A DNA stretch of 64,000 bases from Agrobacterium vaccinii (lineage in GTDB: Bacteria; Pseudomonadota; Alphaproteobacteria; Rhizobiales; Rhizobiaceae). A program made the position numbers and the translations under genes. The stretch covers positions 1 to 64,000 of the forward strand of contig NZ_CP054152.1 of NCBI RefSeq assembly GCF_021310995.1, read 5' to 3'. The notes beneath the pieces were generated by a model that was not told where the DNA came from, did not search any database, and saw only the letters and a list, made by a program, of their open reading frames with translations. Positions 8,577-16,821 of this stretch are shown here, piece after piece. Position 1 is the stretch's first letter; the number at the start of each line of letters is the position of its first letter.

Positions 8577-8588
8577 GTGACCGGTCAC
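8577..8588. promoter_or_regulatory. 12-base palindrome upstream of WGR gene
   Basis: GTGACCGGTCAC is a perfect palindrome about 100 bases before the WGR gene. A second inverted repeat, GAATCGG / CCGATTC, lies at 8615-8638. Both are operator-like; the binding protein is unknown. Confidence 0.35.
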
Positions 8589-8684
8589 GCGCAAGCAGAT
8601 CGTATCAATATTTCGAATCGGTATCGACGAACCGATTCAAAACTGTCGTTGGACATCCGCAGGCAGATTTTCGATTCTGCCGGG

Positions 8685-8951
8685 ATGAGTACACAGCACA
8701 ACCATGTTTATATCGAACGAATTGATGCCCCCCGAAACATGGCGCGGTACTACGTGCTGGACATGACATCCACGCTGTTTGGAGACGTGTGTCTCACGCG
8801 GACCTGGGGCAGGATTGGCTGCCGGGGCCAATGCAAGACGCAGCACTTCGCGCGAGGGGAGGACGCGTTGATCGTGTTTCTTGACATTTTGCGACGAAAG
8901 ACTATCCGGGGCTACCGGGCGCCGGCCCTTATAAATGGCCCGGTTCGGTAG
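8685..8951 (+). CDS. WGR domain protein
   Basis: An 88-residue protein from the ATG at 8685. It consists almost only of a WGR domain: NMARYYVLDMTSTLFGDVCLTRTWGRIG, then QCKTQHFARGEDALIVFLDILRRKTIRGY. WGR domains bind nucleic acid ends and occur in PARPs, ligase-associated proteins and as stand-alone bacterial proteins. The signature here is WGRIG. The ribosome-binding site is weak, so an upstream start at 8565 is not excluded. No operon partner. Confidence 0.8.
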   Translation: MSTQHNHVYIERIDAPRNMARYYVLDMTSTLFGDVCLTRTWGRIGCRGQCKTQHFARGEDALIVFLDILRRKTIRGYRAPALINGPVR

Positions 8952-9165
8952 GGGAGGGGACAGCGGACGGCCCATGCTCGGACTTCGAATGATGGGAGAT
9001 CATCCAGCGCGCCGGGGGCAGCCGCAGTGCATGTTCGGAAAGCACGCACCCCGTGCCAGCGATGTTCTATTCATGTTCTCATCATCAAATGAGTCAAGAC
9101 GGTTCTTAATATCGGTTGATTGAAAGCATGATGTAATTTTATCTAGCGTTCAACCGGAGGTGATA

Positions 9166-9321
9166 ATGGAAGAATTGAGGAACGCGCTCAAAGCGCTCAG
9201 GCTGGCGCATGATTTAGTTCGTGCTGTGGATCGGGGCATGCTCACATATCTGATTGAGGTAGCAGTCCAGCAAGCTGAGTACGACATCGAACAAGAAGAG
9301 AAAAAGCAGGCGCGACATTGA
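9166..9321 (+). CDS. Small helical protein (51 aa), coupled to the next gene
   Basis: An ATG five bases after a perfect GGAGG opens a 51-residue highly helical, charged protein (MEELRNALKALRLAHDL at the start, EQEEKKQARH at the end). Its TGA overlaps the TTG start of the following membrane peptide (TTGA), a sign of translational coupling. Function unknown. The strong ribosome-binding site makes it likely to be real. Confidence 0.6.
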   Translation: MEELRNALKALRLAHDLVRAVDRGMLTYLIEVAVQQAEYDIEQEEKKQARH

Positions 9322-9503
9322 ACGAGATCGAAAGCGGATCACAACGAAAGCGCCGCATATGGCCGTGGCTGGTATTGTTCGCCGTTACACTTCTGGCAAT
9401 TTATGGCTACCGACAGGCCGTCCTTGCCTGGGAAGATATGGCCAGAACGTGGCGAGACCTCGTGCAGCTATTTTGGTGGATTATTCCAGATCGGCAGCCG
9501 TGA
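9318..9503 (+). CDS. Small single-pass membrane protein (61 aa)
   Basis: Starts at a TTG that overlaps the stop codon of the preceding small gene. It has a basic N-terminus (SQRKRRIWPW), one hydrophobic segment (LVLFAVTLLAIYGY) and an amphipathic tail rich in Trp. With its upstream partner it forms a two-gene coupled unit of unknown function, possibly holin-like or envelope-associated. That last point is a guess from size and topology only. Confidence 0.5.
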   Translation: MNEIESGSQRKRRIWPWLVLFAVTLLAIYGYRQAVLAWEDMARTWRDLVQLFWWIIPDRQP

Positions 9504-9508
9504 AACCA

Positions 9509-9533
9509 AAACAAAACCCGCCAGGTCGGCGGG
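9509..9533 (-). terminator. Rho-independent terminator, minus strand
   Basis: CCCGCC-aggtc-GGCGGG forms a stable hairpin at 9517-9533. On the minus strand it is followed by a T-rich run (TTTTGTTTT). It would end transcripts coming from the secreted-protein gene at 9775-9966. Confidence 0.55.
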
Positions 9534-9774
9534 CGAAGTTGAGGATGACGCGCGTACTGAATACATTTCGCGCTTGGTGTCGAAACTGCACGGCAAAAGT
9601 GAATGCCTGGTAAATTTCTGGTAGCAAGAAACCTGCTGGGTCAGATGGATTTCTTGTTATTTCGCGCTGCTGGCGCGCAGACACCTATCTTTCCGACCGG
9701 CTTCGGTTTGGGCCCCAGTCCCGCAAGGGCAAACAGCCGCGCCCGTAACATGACAAGATGGGGCTGGATACGCT

Positions 9775-9966
9775 TCAGTTCACAGGCATCGCGCCGGTCG
9801 TGCCGCATTTTGCAAACTTGCCTTTGGCATCCTTGCACTGAGCAGCCTTTTTCTTGACTGGCTCGCACTTGATGAATTTTCCCTTTGTATCTCTGCACTG
9901 TTCAGCGCTTGCAGGAGCGGCGGCAAAAGACGTCAGGGCTGCGCAGACGAGTATGGATTTCCACAT
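9775..9966 (-). CDS. Small secreted protein with two Cys-Lys repeats
   Basis: A 63-residue protein with GGAGAAG ahead of its ATG. A signal peptide (MWKSILVCAALTSFAAAPASA) precedes two similar units, QCRDTKGKFIKC and QCKDAKGKFAKC, joined by a lysine-rich linker. The repeated Cys-x9-Cys spacing suggests two small disulfide loops in the periplasm. No function is known to me. The reading frame upstream is open back to another apparent start at 10164, so the two coding units are fused in frame. Confidence 0.7.
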   Translation of the reverse strand: MWKSILVCAALTSFAAAPASAEQCRDTKGKFIKCEPVKKKAAQCKDAKGKFAKCGTTGAMPVN

Positions 9967-10164
9967 TGATGTCTTCTCCAGGTCACAATTGACCTGAGAC
10001 GACGTTACATCAAGCGCAAGACGGACGCCATATTCCTGTCTTTTCCGCCACATGACAATTATAAAGGCTAAGAGCGCTTCGTACATTGCGACAACAGCCT
10101 CTGGATTGATCAAAACCGGAGAATCCGATTTTGTAGACTGCGTGAAGCTGATGAGTTTGACCAT
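9967..10164 (-). CDS. Small protein ORF running in frame into the next gene
   Basis: The ATG at 10164 has AGGAAG four bases upstream. It opens with MVKLISFTQSTKSDSPVLINPEAVVAMYE, which resembles small rhizobial proteins of about 70 residues with an INPEAV motif. No stop codon follows before the start of the secreted protein at 9966, so the frame continues for 130 residues in total. Either the stop was lost by mutation or the homology is misleading. The second half (EYGVRLALDVTSSQVN) also looks like a conserved end. Confidence 0.4.
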
Positions 10165-10714
10165 TCGTCTTCCTCTCAAGGTTGACCCATGCCAGTCGTG
10201 ACATGGGCACGGCACGAAGCTTGGAGCAAGGCGGAGAGGCCCTAATGTTAGTTCGTCAAGGCAGAAAGGGGAGGCGGTGCGCCAACTCCCTGAACCAGTG
10301 CTGCAGGTGACAGTTTTTCACGCGATATCTCTTTTCGTTCGCAACGTAATCGCGGAGGTCCCCAGCGAGCGTTTTTACATTGATCCGGATTTTAGCGCCC
10401 AAATAATATTTTAGGGAGGGTCTGTTCTGTGGTTGGGGGCATTGTTGATGAAAAGTTTGATCTATCTTCAAATGTATATCTGAGATGTGCGATAGCAAAA
10501 AATTCTATAAAATCGTTAAATTTTTTTATATACATATTTCTATTTCGAATTACAATGTATAGAAATCAGAGAGTTATCAATTTCGAAGTTTAATATCTAA
10601 TTTATACTGATAATTGGATATACTGTAATTTGACACGTTTCTAGATATGCAGGATTATAGGGTTGTTCAACACGATCAGTGCTGAACGTTGTTTCAACTC
10701 TTGAGGAGGCACAA
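10165..10714. other. Non-coding AT-rich stretch
   Basis: No convincing gene. From about 10495 to 10665 the sequence is strongly AT-rich, with many TATA-like words, just before the DUF3102-like gene. It may be a promoter or protein-binding region. An open frame at 10256-10498 on the minus strand has no ribosome-binding site and no recognised domain. Confidence 0.5.
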
Positions 10715-11812
10715 TTGGCCAACCTTTCTTTGACTACCCGCGGTTCTCTGACATCCACCGCTCTCTACACCACGCTCAAAGTTGGCGATGACGTCGCCCA
10801 GGCACTTGAAGGCTTCGCCGACCACATCTTCGCACTCGGGCGCCGTAGCACGGACCAGGTTTTCGAACTTGGCGATCTCTTGCTGCGGGCTGCAGGAATC
10901 GTGCCGGTAGGCGCGTTCGACACATGGATCGATAAGCGTTGCGGCATCAAAGCCCGAAGTGCCCGCAACTACATGGCGGTTTTCCGCAATCTGTCCGACT
11001 ACCGCGATGACCTTGTCGATTTGTCGATCGGATCAACGGTTCTCTTCCATTTGAGTGCTGCAAGCGCAGATCAGATTCAGGAAGCGATCGCTTTTGCTGA
11101 CGACAACGGCGGTCTTAAGGTCGCGGATGTCAAAACCATTCTCGAGGGTGGCAAAAGTGATGACGACGGGCAAGAGGGTCCTGACGCCCAACTCTTCTCA
11201 AGCGGCGGCGCAAGCGGTCTGAAGGCCCTTATCGCTCAGAAGACAAGGACCGGCTTGAAAGCGTTCATTGCGCATGTCCGTGACATTCTGGACATCATCC
11301 GCGCGGCACTTGCAAAAAAACGGGTGATCAAGGAGCAGTTGTCGCGATCAGTTCAGGAGCTATCCCGTGTTACACGCCTGGAGCTGGAGAGTCTGGCCCT
11401 CTTCATCGAGGCCGATCTCGAGTTCGGTCGCAATACGCGACTGGCGGCATTCCCGGCTGGTAGCGAGTGGGCTAAGGTCCGACAGACGCTATCCGTTCTC
11501 GGAAACGTCGAGGACTGGCCAAAGGCCGGGCTGGTCAAAGATTGGCTCGAGACGGAAGTGGTGCCGGTGCTTGAATGGGGCGTTTCGAAAGACAGCAAGC
11601 CCAAGTGGCCGTTGGCCAGGCCGATGATCGAGGCCGTCGAGTACACGGTCTTGAGCAACGTTGCGGTGTCAGACGTCGAAGGGGACTCTGCAGTGGTGGA
11701 CGAAGGTTCGGCATCGAAACGGCAGTCTGTTGGCAACGTGCCGGCACTTGTCCCGGACGTCGAACTTGCCGATCTCGATGATGCATCGCTCGCTTTGCCG
11801 ATGTTGGTGTAA
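10715..11812 (+). CDS. DUF3102-like plasmid protein
   Basis: The likely start is the TTG at 10715, because GAGGAGG lies five bases before it; an earlier in-frame GTG at 10679 lacks such a site. That gives 365 residues. The N-terminal 120 residues resemble DUF3102: a helical region with GDLLLRAAGIVPVGAFDTW, then the helix-turn-helix-like GIKARSARNYMAVFRNLSDY. A coiled-coil-like, Lys/Arg-rich middle and an acidic C-terminus follow. It is probably a DNA-binding accessory protein, but the role is unknown. It is followed by a terminator and faces the convergent split-FtsH cluster. Confidence 0.65.
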   Translation: MANLSLTTRGSLTSTALYTTLKVGDDVAQALEGFADHIFALGRRSTDQVFELGDLLLRAAGIVPVGAFDTWIDKRCGIKARSARNYMAVFRNLSDYRDDLVDLSIGSTVLFHLSAASADQIQEAIAFADDNGGLKVADVKTILEGGKSDDDGQEGPDAQLFSSGGASGLKALIAQKTRTGLKAFIAHVRDILDIIRAALAKKRVIKEQLSRSVQELSRVTRLELESLALFIEADLEFGRNTRLAAFPAGSEWAKVRQTLSVLGNVEDWPKAGLVKDWLETEVVPVLEWGVSKDSKPKWPLARPMIEAVEYTVLSNVAVSDVEGDSAVVDEGSASKRQSVGNVPALVPDVELADLDDASLALPMLV

Positions 11813-11860
11813 GCGCCACCAGGAAGAGCGGCCGGATTGTCCGGCCGTCTCGGACCACCA

Positions 11861-11883
11861 AAAGGGCCGCTTGTCGGCCCTTT
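11861..11883 (+). terminator. Rho-independent terminator after DUF3102-like gene
   Basis: AAAGGGCCG-cttgt-CGGCCCTTT is a near-perfect hairpin followed by a T-rich stretch. It lies about 50 bases after the stop codon, with another small GC hairpin just before it. Confidence 0.7.
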
Positions 11884-12067
11884 CTGTTGTTTGGTTTTTG
11901 GCAGCCCTTCGGTGGACTTGACCTTCCGATCAATATTCCGGCTCGGTTCGCTGGCTCAGCGGCGTGAGATCGGAGTTTGGTGGCTAACCGGCCCTTGTTG
12001 AACTGGTGCGCTTGCCGCCTCCCGTGTCTCGCCCCGCCAAGGTTGGGGTCCGCCACTCGGTTGGATC

Positions 12068-12880
12068 TCAGTCGGTGCTCAGCAAGATGTCCATCACGGC
12101 CTTGCCGTCGAGTGCCTGGGCGTCGAAGAGCGCGCGCGCCAACCTGTCAAAGGCAGCACGGTTCTCAAAGATCACCTCGGTCGCGCGTGCCTGGGCGAAC
12201 TCGAGCCTTTGATGGATCCGGTTTGCCAGATCCGCGTCAAGGCTGAGGATTGCGGTCGGATCCTTGTGCTCGAGATAGAGAAGCGGATAGCGACGTCCAA
12301 AGCCCAGCGTCTGCTCCATGTCGAGGCCCATGCGTGTGGCACGGGCAAGATCGCTCTGTTCGGCGCCGCCCGACCCTGCAGAGGCCGTCTTGAGAACGAT
12401 AAGTTCTGCGGCTCTGCCCGCCATGAGCAATGCCAGCACTCGATCATACCAGGCGCAAGTGTCTGGACCGCTACTGGCAAAGGACAGATCGTTGCGGCCG
12501 CCATCTAAGCTGTCGATCGTCAGGCCCTTGATCGATCCGAGGCGCAGCGCGTGATGGACGACGGCGTGGCCGGTCTCGTGGATCGCAAGTCGCCACCGCA
12601 CATCATGGGGAAGTGGCGGCCGATGACCCCGAACCCCGTCCTCGAGATCGGCGTAGGTGAGGGGTCGCTTCTCGCGCCGCGCTCTCAGTCTTGCTTCGCG
12701 CACGATGCGTTCGACGTCAGCACCGGTCAGACCCATGGCGCGCGTCGCAAGGCGTTTAAGTGCCGCCAGTACCGCGTCGGTCGTTCCCTGCGGATCTCCC
12801 CCTTCGACGTCTTGGCTTCCTGATGCCTCGGTGTCACTCTTCAGGCGGGTCTTCAGTTCCGTCGTCTCCATCATTGTCAT
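12068..12880 (-). CDS. M41 (FtsH-type) zinc peptidase half of a split FtsH
   Basis: A 270-residue protein. Residues 49-67 (MGLTGADVERIVREARLRA) match the lid end of an FtsH AAA+ module. The M41 peptidase follows, with zinc motif HETGH at 101-105 and the likely third ligand Asp177 in AEQSDLARATRMG. GRAAE at 155-159 and a C-terminal helical region also fit. It has no Walker motifs and no transmembrane segment. Its ATG overlaps the stop codon of the ATPase gene (ATGA), so both are made together. I infer that it joins the ATPase to form an FtsH-like protease. Substrate unknown. Confidence 0.8.
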   Translation of the reverse strand: MTMMETTELKTRLKSDTEASGSQDVEGGDPQGTTDAVLAALKRLATRAMGLTGADVERIVREARLRARREKRPLTYADLEDGVRGHRPPLPHDVRWRLAIHETGHAVVHHALRLGSIKGLTIDSLDGGRNDLSFASSGPDTCAWYDRVLALLMAGRAAELIVLKTASAGSGGAEQSDLARATRMGLDMEQTLGFGRRYPLLYLEHKDPTAILSLDADLANRIHQRLEFAQARATEVIFENRAAFDRLARALFDAQALDGKAVMDILLSTD

Positions 12881-14718
12881 TGGACCTCATCTGCGTTGCG
12901 GTGCACATCACGTGTGATGGTGTCGAGATCATCGCCAAGATGATGCGCGAGGATACCCACCAGCGCCGAAATGTCCGGCTTTGGAATTGCGACATGGGTC
13001 TCCAGCCGTCCTGACCGGCGCAACGCCTCATCGATGGTGTCAGGTCGGTTGGTCGCGCCGACAACGATCACGCCCTCGCTTTTGACTGCACCGTCCAGCA
13101 GTTCGAGCATCTTGTTGACGCAGGCATTCCAGTAGTCACCGTATTCGCGCGACGTCGAGACGCGTGATCCAATGCCGTCGATCTCGTCGATGAAGAGGAT
13201 GCACGGCGCCTGGGATCTGGCTTGCGCAAAGGTATCCGCCATCCGGTTCAGCACATCATGGAGATATTCCCCCTGAAGCCAGGTCGAGACAGAGGTTACC
13301 ACCAGGGGAACCTGCAGCGTGTTGCACAGTGCCCTTGCAAAGATGGTCTTACCGGTTCCCGGTGGTCCGGACAGAAGAAGCTTGGTGCTCATCTGCGACC
13401 ACGCCAGTGTTTTGGCGTGGTAGTCCGCAAGATCTTGTCTGAGACCGAGCGCCCAATCCTGGGCTGGACCATAACCGGTCAGGGTCTCGACCCGCAACGA
13501 CGGTTGTGCAGCGTTTGCTGTCTCACCGACGCACTCCGGGTGAATGACCTCAACCTCGGTCGGGCGCCTGTCTGCTCCCTGCTTTCTCCTGCCTTGCGAT
13601 AACGAGGCGTCTTCGCCTGCCTTGCCATCCAACTTATCGCGCAACTGGCTGCTGCTCTGGCTGGCGATACGTCGCTTCGGCGCGCCATCGCCTTTGCGGT
13701 CGCCATCCTCATCGCTCTCCTGTTCACGGTTTAACGTCGCGAGCCCGACCAGCGCATCGAGACACGCTTGAAACGGTCGGCCCGGCCGGATCGCGATGGC
13801 GAGGTCGTCAAGTGTCAAGGTGCCAGCATCGATCTCGGCAATAGCGCTATCGTTGCGCGTCACCACCTCACGGCCAAAGATCGCTTCAAGGATATCGGTG
13901 ATCAATCTGCCATCCAGCTCCGATCCCGTAATACGGACGTCGCAGGTCAAATTGATCTGTTCCGGAATGCCTGAGGCAGTCTCGGTCAGCCCGAGAACCG
14001 GAACTGCGTGCGCCAGCGCCCACAGGATTTGCTCGCGCATCGATGAGCGGCTCGGACGTTCGGCAGCGACCTGAAGAAAGACGCGCTTGGTCTCGCCGCC
14101 GACCCAACACCAGAGGTCATCGACGAAGGCAAAATTGGCAGCCATACCGACATAGGGTCCGAACGGCATAAAGTCTGTTTCCTCGATGAGGCGCGTGAAG
14201 GAGCGCTCAAAGCCCTCGACTGGAACCTCTACCGAGAAGACGGATGCCGGTTGCCGAAGGTGCATGACCAGATCACGCACCGAAACGTGCGACCCTTGCA
14301 GTGCGGCGGCCAGCGATAACACGGTTGCCATGTGCTTGAGGTTTGGCACGTCACCAGCCTTGGCCACCATGCGGACGGCGTAGGCGGCGGCGCTTGCATC
14401 AAAAGCGACAGACGGACCACCTCGCCTGATCTGCACGGGCCAGTCTGGCGTGACGTCGGGTTGACCAGAACGCGATGCAGTATCGCTTGGTGGCTCCACC
14501 AGGAAGGCAGCAAGGTTGTCCTGCAGCCATTGCCGGTCGCGCTCGACGTCACCCGCCAGATGGCGGGGGTCGAACAGAGGCCGGTAGCACCCAACGACAT
14601 GCCCGTTGATCACAGTGGTGGCCATCGACAACAGCCCAGTGCACACCGCCTGACGACGGATTTTTTTGCGTTGAACATGCCGGAGGCGCCGCAGCAAGAA
14701 GGAAGACAAACGATCCAT
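12877..14718 (-). CDS. AAA+ ATPase half of a split FtsH
   Basis: 613 residues from the ATG at 14718. That start overlaps the stop of the preceding gene (TGATG) and has GGAGGG upstream. Residues 1-400 form an unrecognised N-terminal region with a disordered basic/acidic linker around 330-400. The AAA+ core has Walker A GPPGTGKT at 451-458, Walker B ILFIDEIDG around 507-515, sensor 1 GATNRPD at 554-560 and an arginine-finger segment RRSGR at 567-571. The protein ends soon after, before the lid subdomain, which is encoded at the start of the next gene. No transmembrane helix is evident. Confidence 0.85.
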   Translation of the reverse strand: MDRLSSFLLRRLRHVQRKKIRRQAVCTGLLSMATTVINGHVVGCYRPLFDPRHLAGDVERDRQWLQDNLAAFLVEPPSDTASRSGQPDVTPDWPVQIRRGGPSVAFDASAAAYAVRMVAKAGDVPNLKHMATVLSLAAALQGSHVSVRDLVMHLRQPASVFSVEVPVEGFERSFTRLIEETDFMPFGPYVGMAANFAFVDDLWCWVGGETKRVFLQVAAERPSRSSMREQILWALAHAVPVLGLTETASGIPEQINLTCDVRITGSELDGRLITDILEAIFGREVVTRNDSAIAEIDAGTLTLDDLAIAIRPGRPFQACLDALVGLATLNREQESDEDGDRKGDGAPKRRIASQSSSQLRDKLDGKAGEDASLSQGRRKQGADRRPTEVEVIHPECVGETANAAQPSLRVETLTGYGPAQDWALGLRQDLADYHAKTLAWSQMSTKLLLSGPPGTGKTIFARALCNTLQVPLVVTSVSTWLQGEYLHDVLNRMADTFAQARSQAPCILFIDEIDGIGSRVSTSREYGDYWNACVNKMLELLDGAVKSEGVIVVGATNRPDTIDEALRRSGRLETHVAIPKPDISALVGILAHHLGDDLDTITRDVHRNADEVQ

Positions 14719-15107
14719 CAATTGCCCTCCGACGTCGGTAAACTGGGCGCGGCAATAATTGCCACGCAGGTTTCCTGACCCAAGGCACATTGAACGCCAT
14801 CGCGGCCTAGGGAGTGGCAATATCCATTGGTATTCCTGGTCACATGATCGAGAACGGTTCTGCAGGCGGCGTTTCCCTGGCGCGCATGCTGATCAAGCCG
14901 ATCAAGCAGCACGGACGGCATCGACGTCATACCGCCATTTGCTTGTCGCGCGACGGCGAGGGCAAGGCCGACAATCACGGCTGGATCATCGGGCACCGCT
15001 GGATCATCGCGGGAGGCGGGCAAACGCGTGCGGCACGGCGCCGACGACGCCTCGGAACGCTGGCGTGTGTGGGGTGGTGGTAACTCGGAAACGATGTCTG
15101 TAGCCAC
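14718..15107 (-). CDS. Small unknown protein coupled to the split-FtsH operon
   Basis: 129 residues from a GTG that follows GGAG by six bases. Its TGA overlaps the ATPase start, so it is the first gene of a three-gene coupled unit. The N-terminal 45 residues are polar and rich in Pro and Arg. The rest holds a helical segment (VIVGLALAVARQANGG) and four cysteines. I do not recognise a family. Its position suggests an adaptor or accessory subunit of the ATPase/protease pair, which is inference. Confidence 0.6.
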   Translation of the reverse strand: MATDIVSELPPPHTRQRSEASSAPCRTRLPASRDDPAVPDDPAVIVGLALAVARQANGGMTSMPSVLLDRLDQHARQGNAACRTVLDHVTRNTNGYCHSLGRDGVQCALGQETCVAIIAAPSLPTSEGN

Positions 15108-15226
15108 AAAGATCTCCTCGCCGGTCCAGCTTGGGTGGACGGCGTGTTCAAAACAGGGACATGGAAAAGGCTGGCTGCGTGCGTCAGAGCCGCAGCCAAC
15201 TGCCTCACTGTAAACGGGCGGTTGCC

Positions 15227-16378
15227 TTAGGCGTCGAGGAGACGCCGCGCAAACCCGACGCGGATATGTTGAGGTGGCCAGGCGTTATGTTCGTGCGCAA
15301 GCGCCTCGGGATCATCGCGACCATCGTCACCGTCAACGTCAGGATCGTCATCGCACCGGGTGCAGTTGCAGACCGTGGAGTGGTCACCACAATCGGCAAC
15401 ATCCTGGCAGACGAGTGCAGGGGAGGTGGAACGCAAAATCCCAAAGCGTCGCCCTGATGTCAAAATCGCTGGTGGGGGTGTTGCCAAGGGGGGCTGTGCG
15501 ATCGCAAGCGCGCGTCGTGCCTCTGCTTCGAGCAGTTGCTGGACCCGCAGCCCAAAGCGCAAACGCAATTGCGCCATGCAGAGGGCTGCTCCTTCAATCT
15601 CGAGCAGGTCGTCGATCTCGGACAAGGCCCAAACGCCCGCTGCATGATCGCTTGGACGGCTGGCACCGTCGATGATGGCAACACCGACCGTTTCGACCAT
15701 CATCCTCTTTTGAGTCTTGTAGAGCCAGTCCGGCAACACCATCGCTGACGCCAACATCTTCAACTTCAGCTCTTCGAGCCGGCTGGTATCACCGTACGAC
15801 GCCAGGGACCGTTTGAGGTCGAGGACAAAAGCGGCCCGCTTGGCGAGGTTGACGACAATGAGGTCTGGTGTGTAGCTGCCTTTCGCCGGCGCATCGCAAT
15901 CCAGCCGCACACCGTCGAGGTGCTTCCAGTCGTTGCCAGCAACCGCTTCGATAGCGGCTTTGACCAAGGGCAGCTTGATCGACTGCATCAGCACGACCAG
16001 ATCCGGGTTGACCCTGGCCAGCCGCTCGACAGCCTGCTCCAGCAACTTGCCTTCGCGGAAACTGACGGCTCGAACCAGCGAGGCGATGTTCACATAGTGG
16101 CCGAGAATCTCGTCCTTGACTGGCCCGCCCTCGGCAATCGCGGCGATCGCTTTGTCGATGAGGACGTCGAAATCCGCTTCGACGTCAGGGTAACGGACGA
16201 GATGGGCGTGGCGGCGCAGCGCCGGTGGCTCGATGCCCTCTGGTTCGATCCGTTGAGGCAGGCGGCCGGCGAAAAGCTGATGGACGGGCGGCATTGCTGT
16301 GCCATTGTCGGTGGATGACGCCGCAGATGCGGCACTCGGAGCTTTCGCCATGGGCGAGGAAGTGTGTAGGTTGGTCAT
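15227..16378 (-). CDS. Putative PD-(D/E)XK nuclease-like protein
   Basis: 383 residues from the ATG at 16378 (AAGGAA upstream; an in-frame start at 16474 is less likely). Residues 171-189 hold Pro-Asp, then 14 residues, then Asp-Leu-Lys, with predicted strands around them. That spacing is the signature of PD-(D/E)XK nuclease folds, and an acidic cluster (D160, D162) precedes it. The C-terminus has five cysteines (324-342) and an Asp-rich stretch that may bind metal. It lies 119 bases upstream of the small gene that starts the split-FtsH unit, on the same strand. The nuclease reading is a motif-level inference. Confidence 0.55.
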   Translation of the reverse strand: MTNLHTSSPMAKAPSAASAASSTDNGTAMPPVHQLFAGRLPQRIEPEGIEPPALRRHAHLVRYPDVEADFDVLIDKAIAAIAEGGPVKDEILGHYVNIASLVRAVSFREGKLLEQAVERLARVNPDLVVLMQSIKLPLVKAAIEAVAGNDWKHLDGVRLDCDAPAKGSYTPDLIVVNLAKRAAFVLDLKRSLASYGDTSRLEELKLKMLASAMVLPDWLYKTQKRMMVETVGVAIIDGASRPSDHAAGVWALSEIDDLLEIEGAALCMAQLRLRFGLRVQQLLEAEARRALAIAQPPLATPPPAILTSGRRFGILRSTSPALVCQDVADCGDHSTVCNCTRCDDDPDVDGDDGRDDPEALAHEHNAWPPQHIRVGFARRLLDA

Positions 16379-16821
16379 AGCCCGATTCCTTTCACGAGAA
16401 GGCTTGAGGGTCAGGCCCTGGGTAGCGTTGGCGCGCTGCCTTGGGCCGTCTGCTCCGATCACGGAGCCGCCCATTCCTGGCAGGACCCGGAACGGATCTC
16501 AAGGTCCCCCCGTCAAAAAAGAGAACAGGACCGGAACGCGGTTAACGCCGGGCTCACAAAGGGGTGGGGCCAGTGCACCTGCGCGTCATCGTGGTTAACG
16601 AATTCCAAACGCCTGGAGACTGGTGAGCAGCCCGTCAGCCAAGCCGCGCGGAGCGGAGCCAAGTCCGGCAAGCAACCGTCAAAAGCTCCAATGAATCGAT
16701 TCATCTGCAAACGGCGTTTGAAGAAGTCACGGGGAGAAGACATCCCAGAATGGAAACACCGTTTGCACAAAACCGAAGCCAAGCGTAACGAGTGGGATCC
16801 GTTCACGATCAGACTCAAGCC
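16379..16821. other. Non-coding stretch between two minus-strand genes
   Basis: I see no supported gene. A frame at 16513-16818 (minus) has no domain and no good start. The segment around 16680-16770 holds two CGTTTG-type words (AACGGCGTTTG and ACACCGTTTGC) that might be regulatory. It probably contains the promoter of the downstream nuclease-like gene. Confidence 0.4.

Noticed and set aside
10256..10498. Possible 80-residue protein on the minus strand
   Set aside because: No start signal; the segment runs into AT-rich non-coding sequence.
12877..12880. Frameshift as the cause of the split ATPase and peptidase
   Set aside because: The second gene has its own ATG overlapping the stop and a 45-residue linker before the lid that is unlike FtsH, so a simple single-base slip is not the best explanation, though it cannot be ruled out without homologs.
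16513..16818. Possible 101-residue protein on the minus strand
   Set aside because: No ribosome-binding site and no domain; composition is not protein-like. Left as a non-coding stretch.
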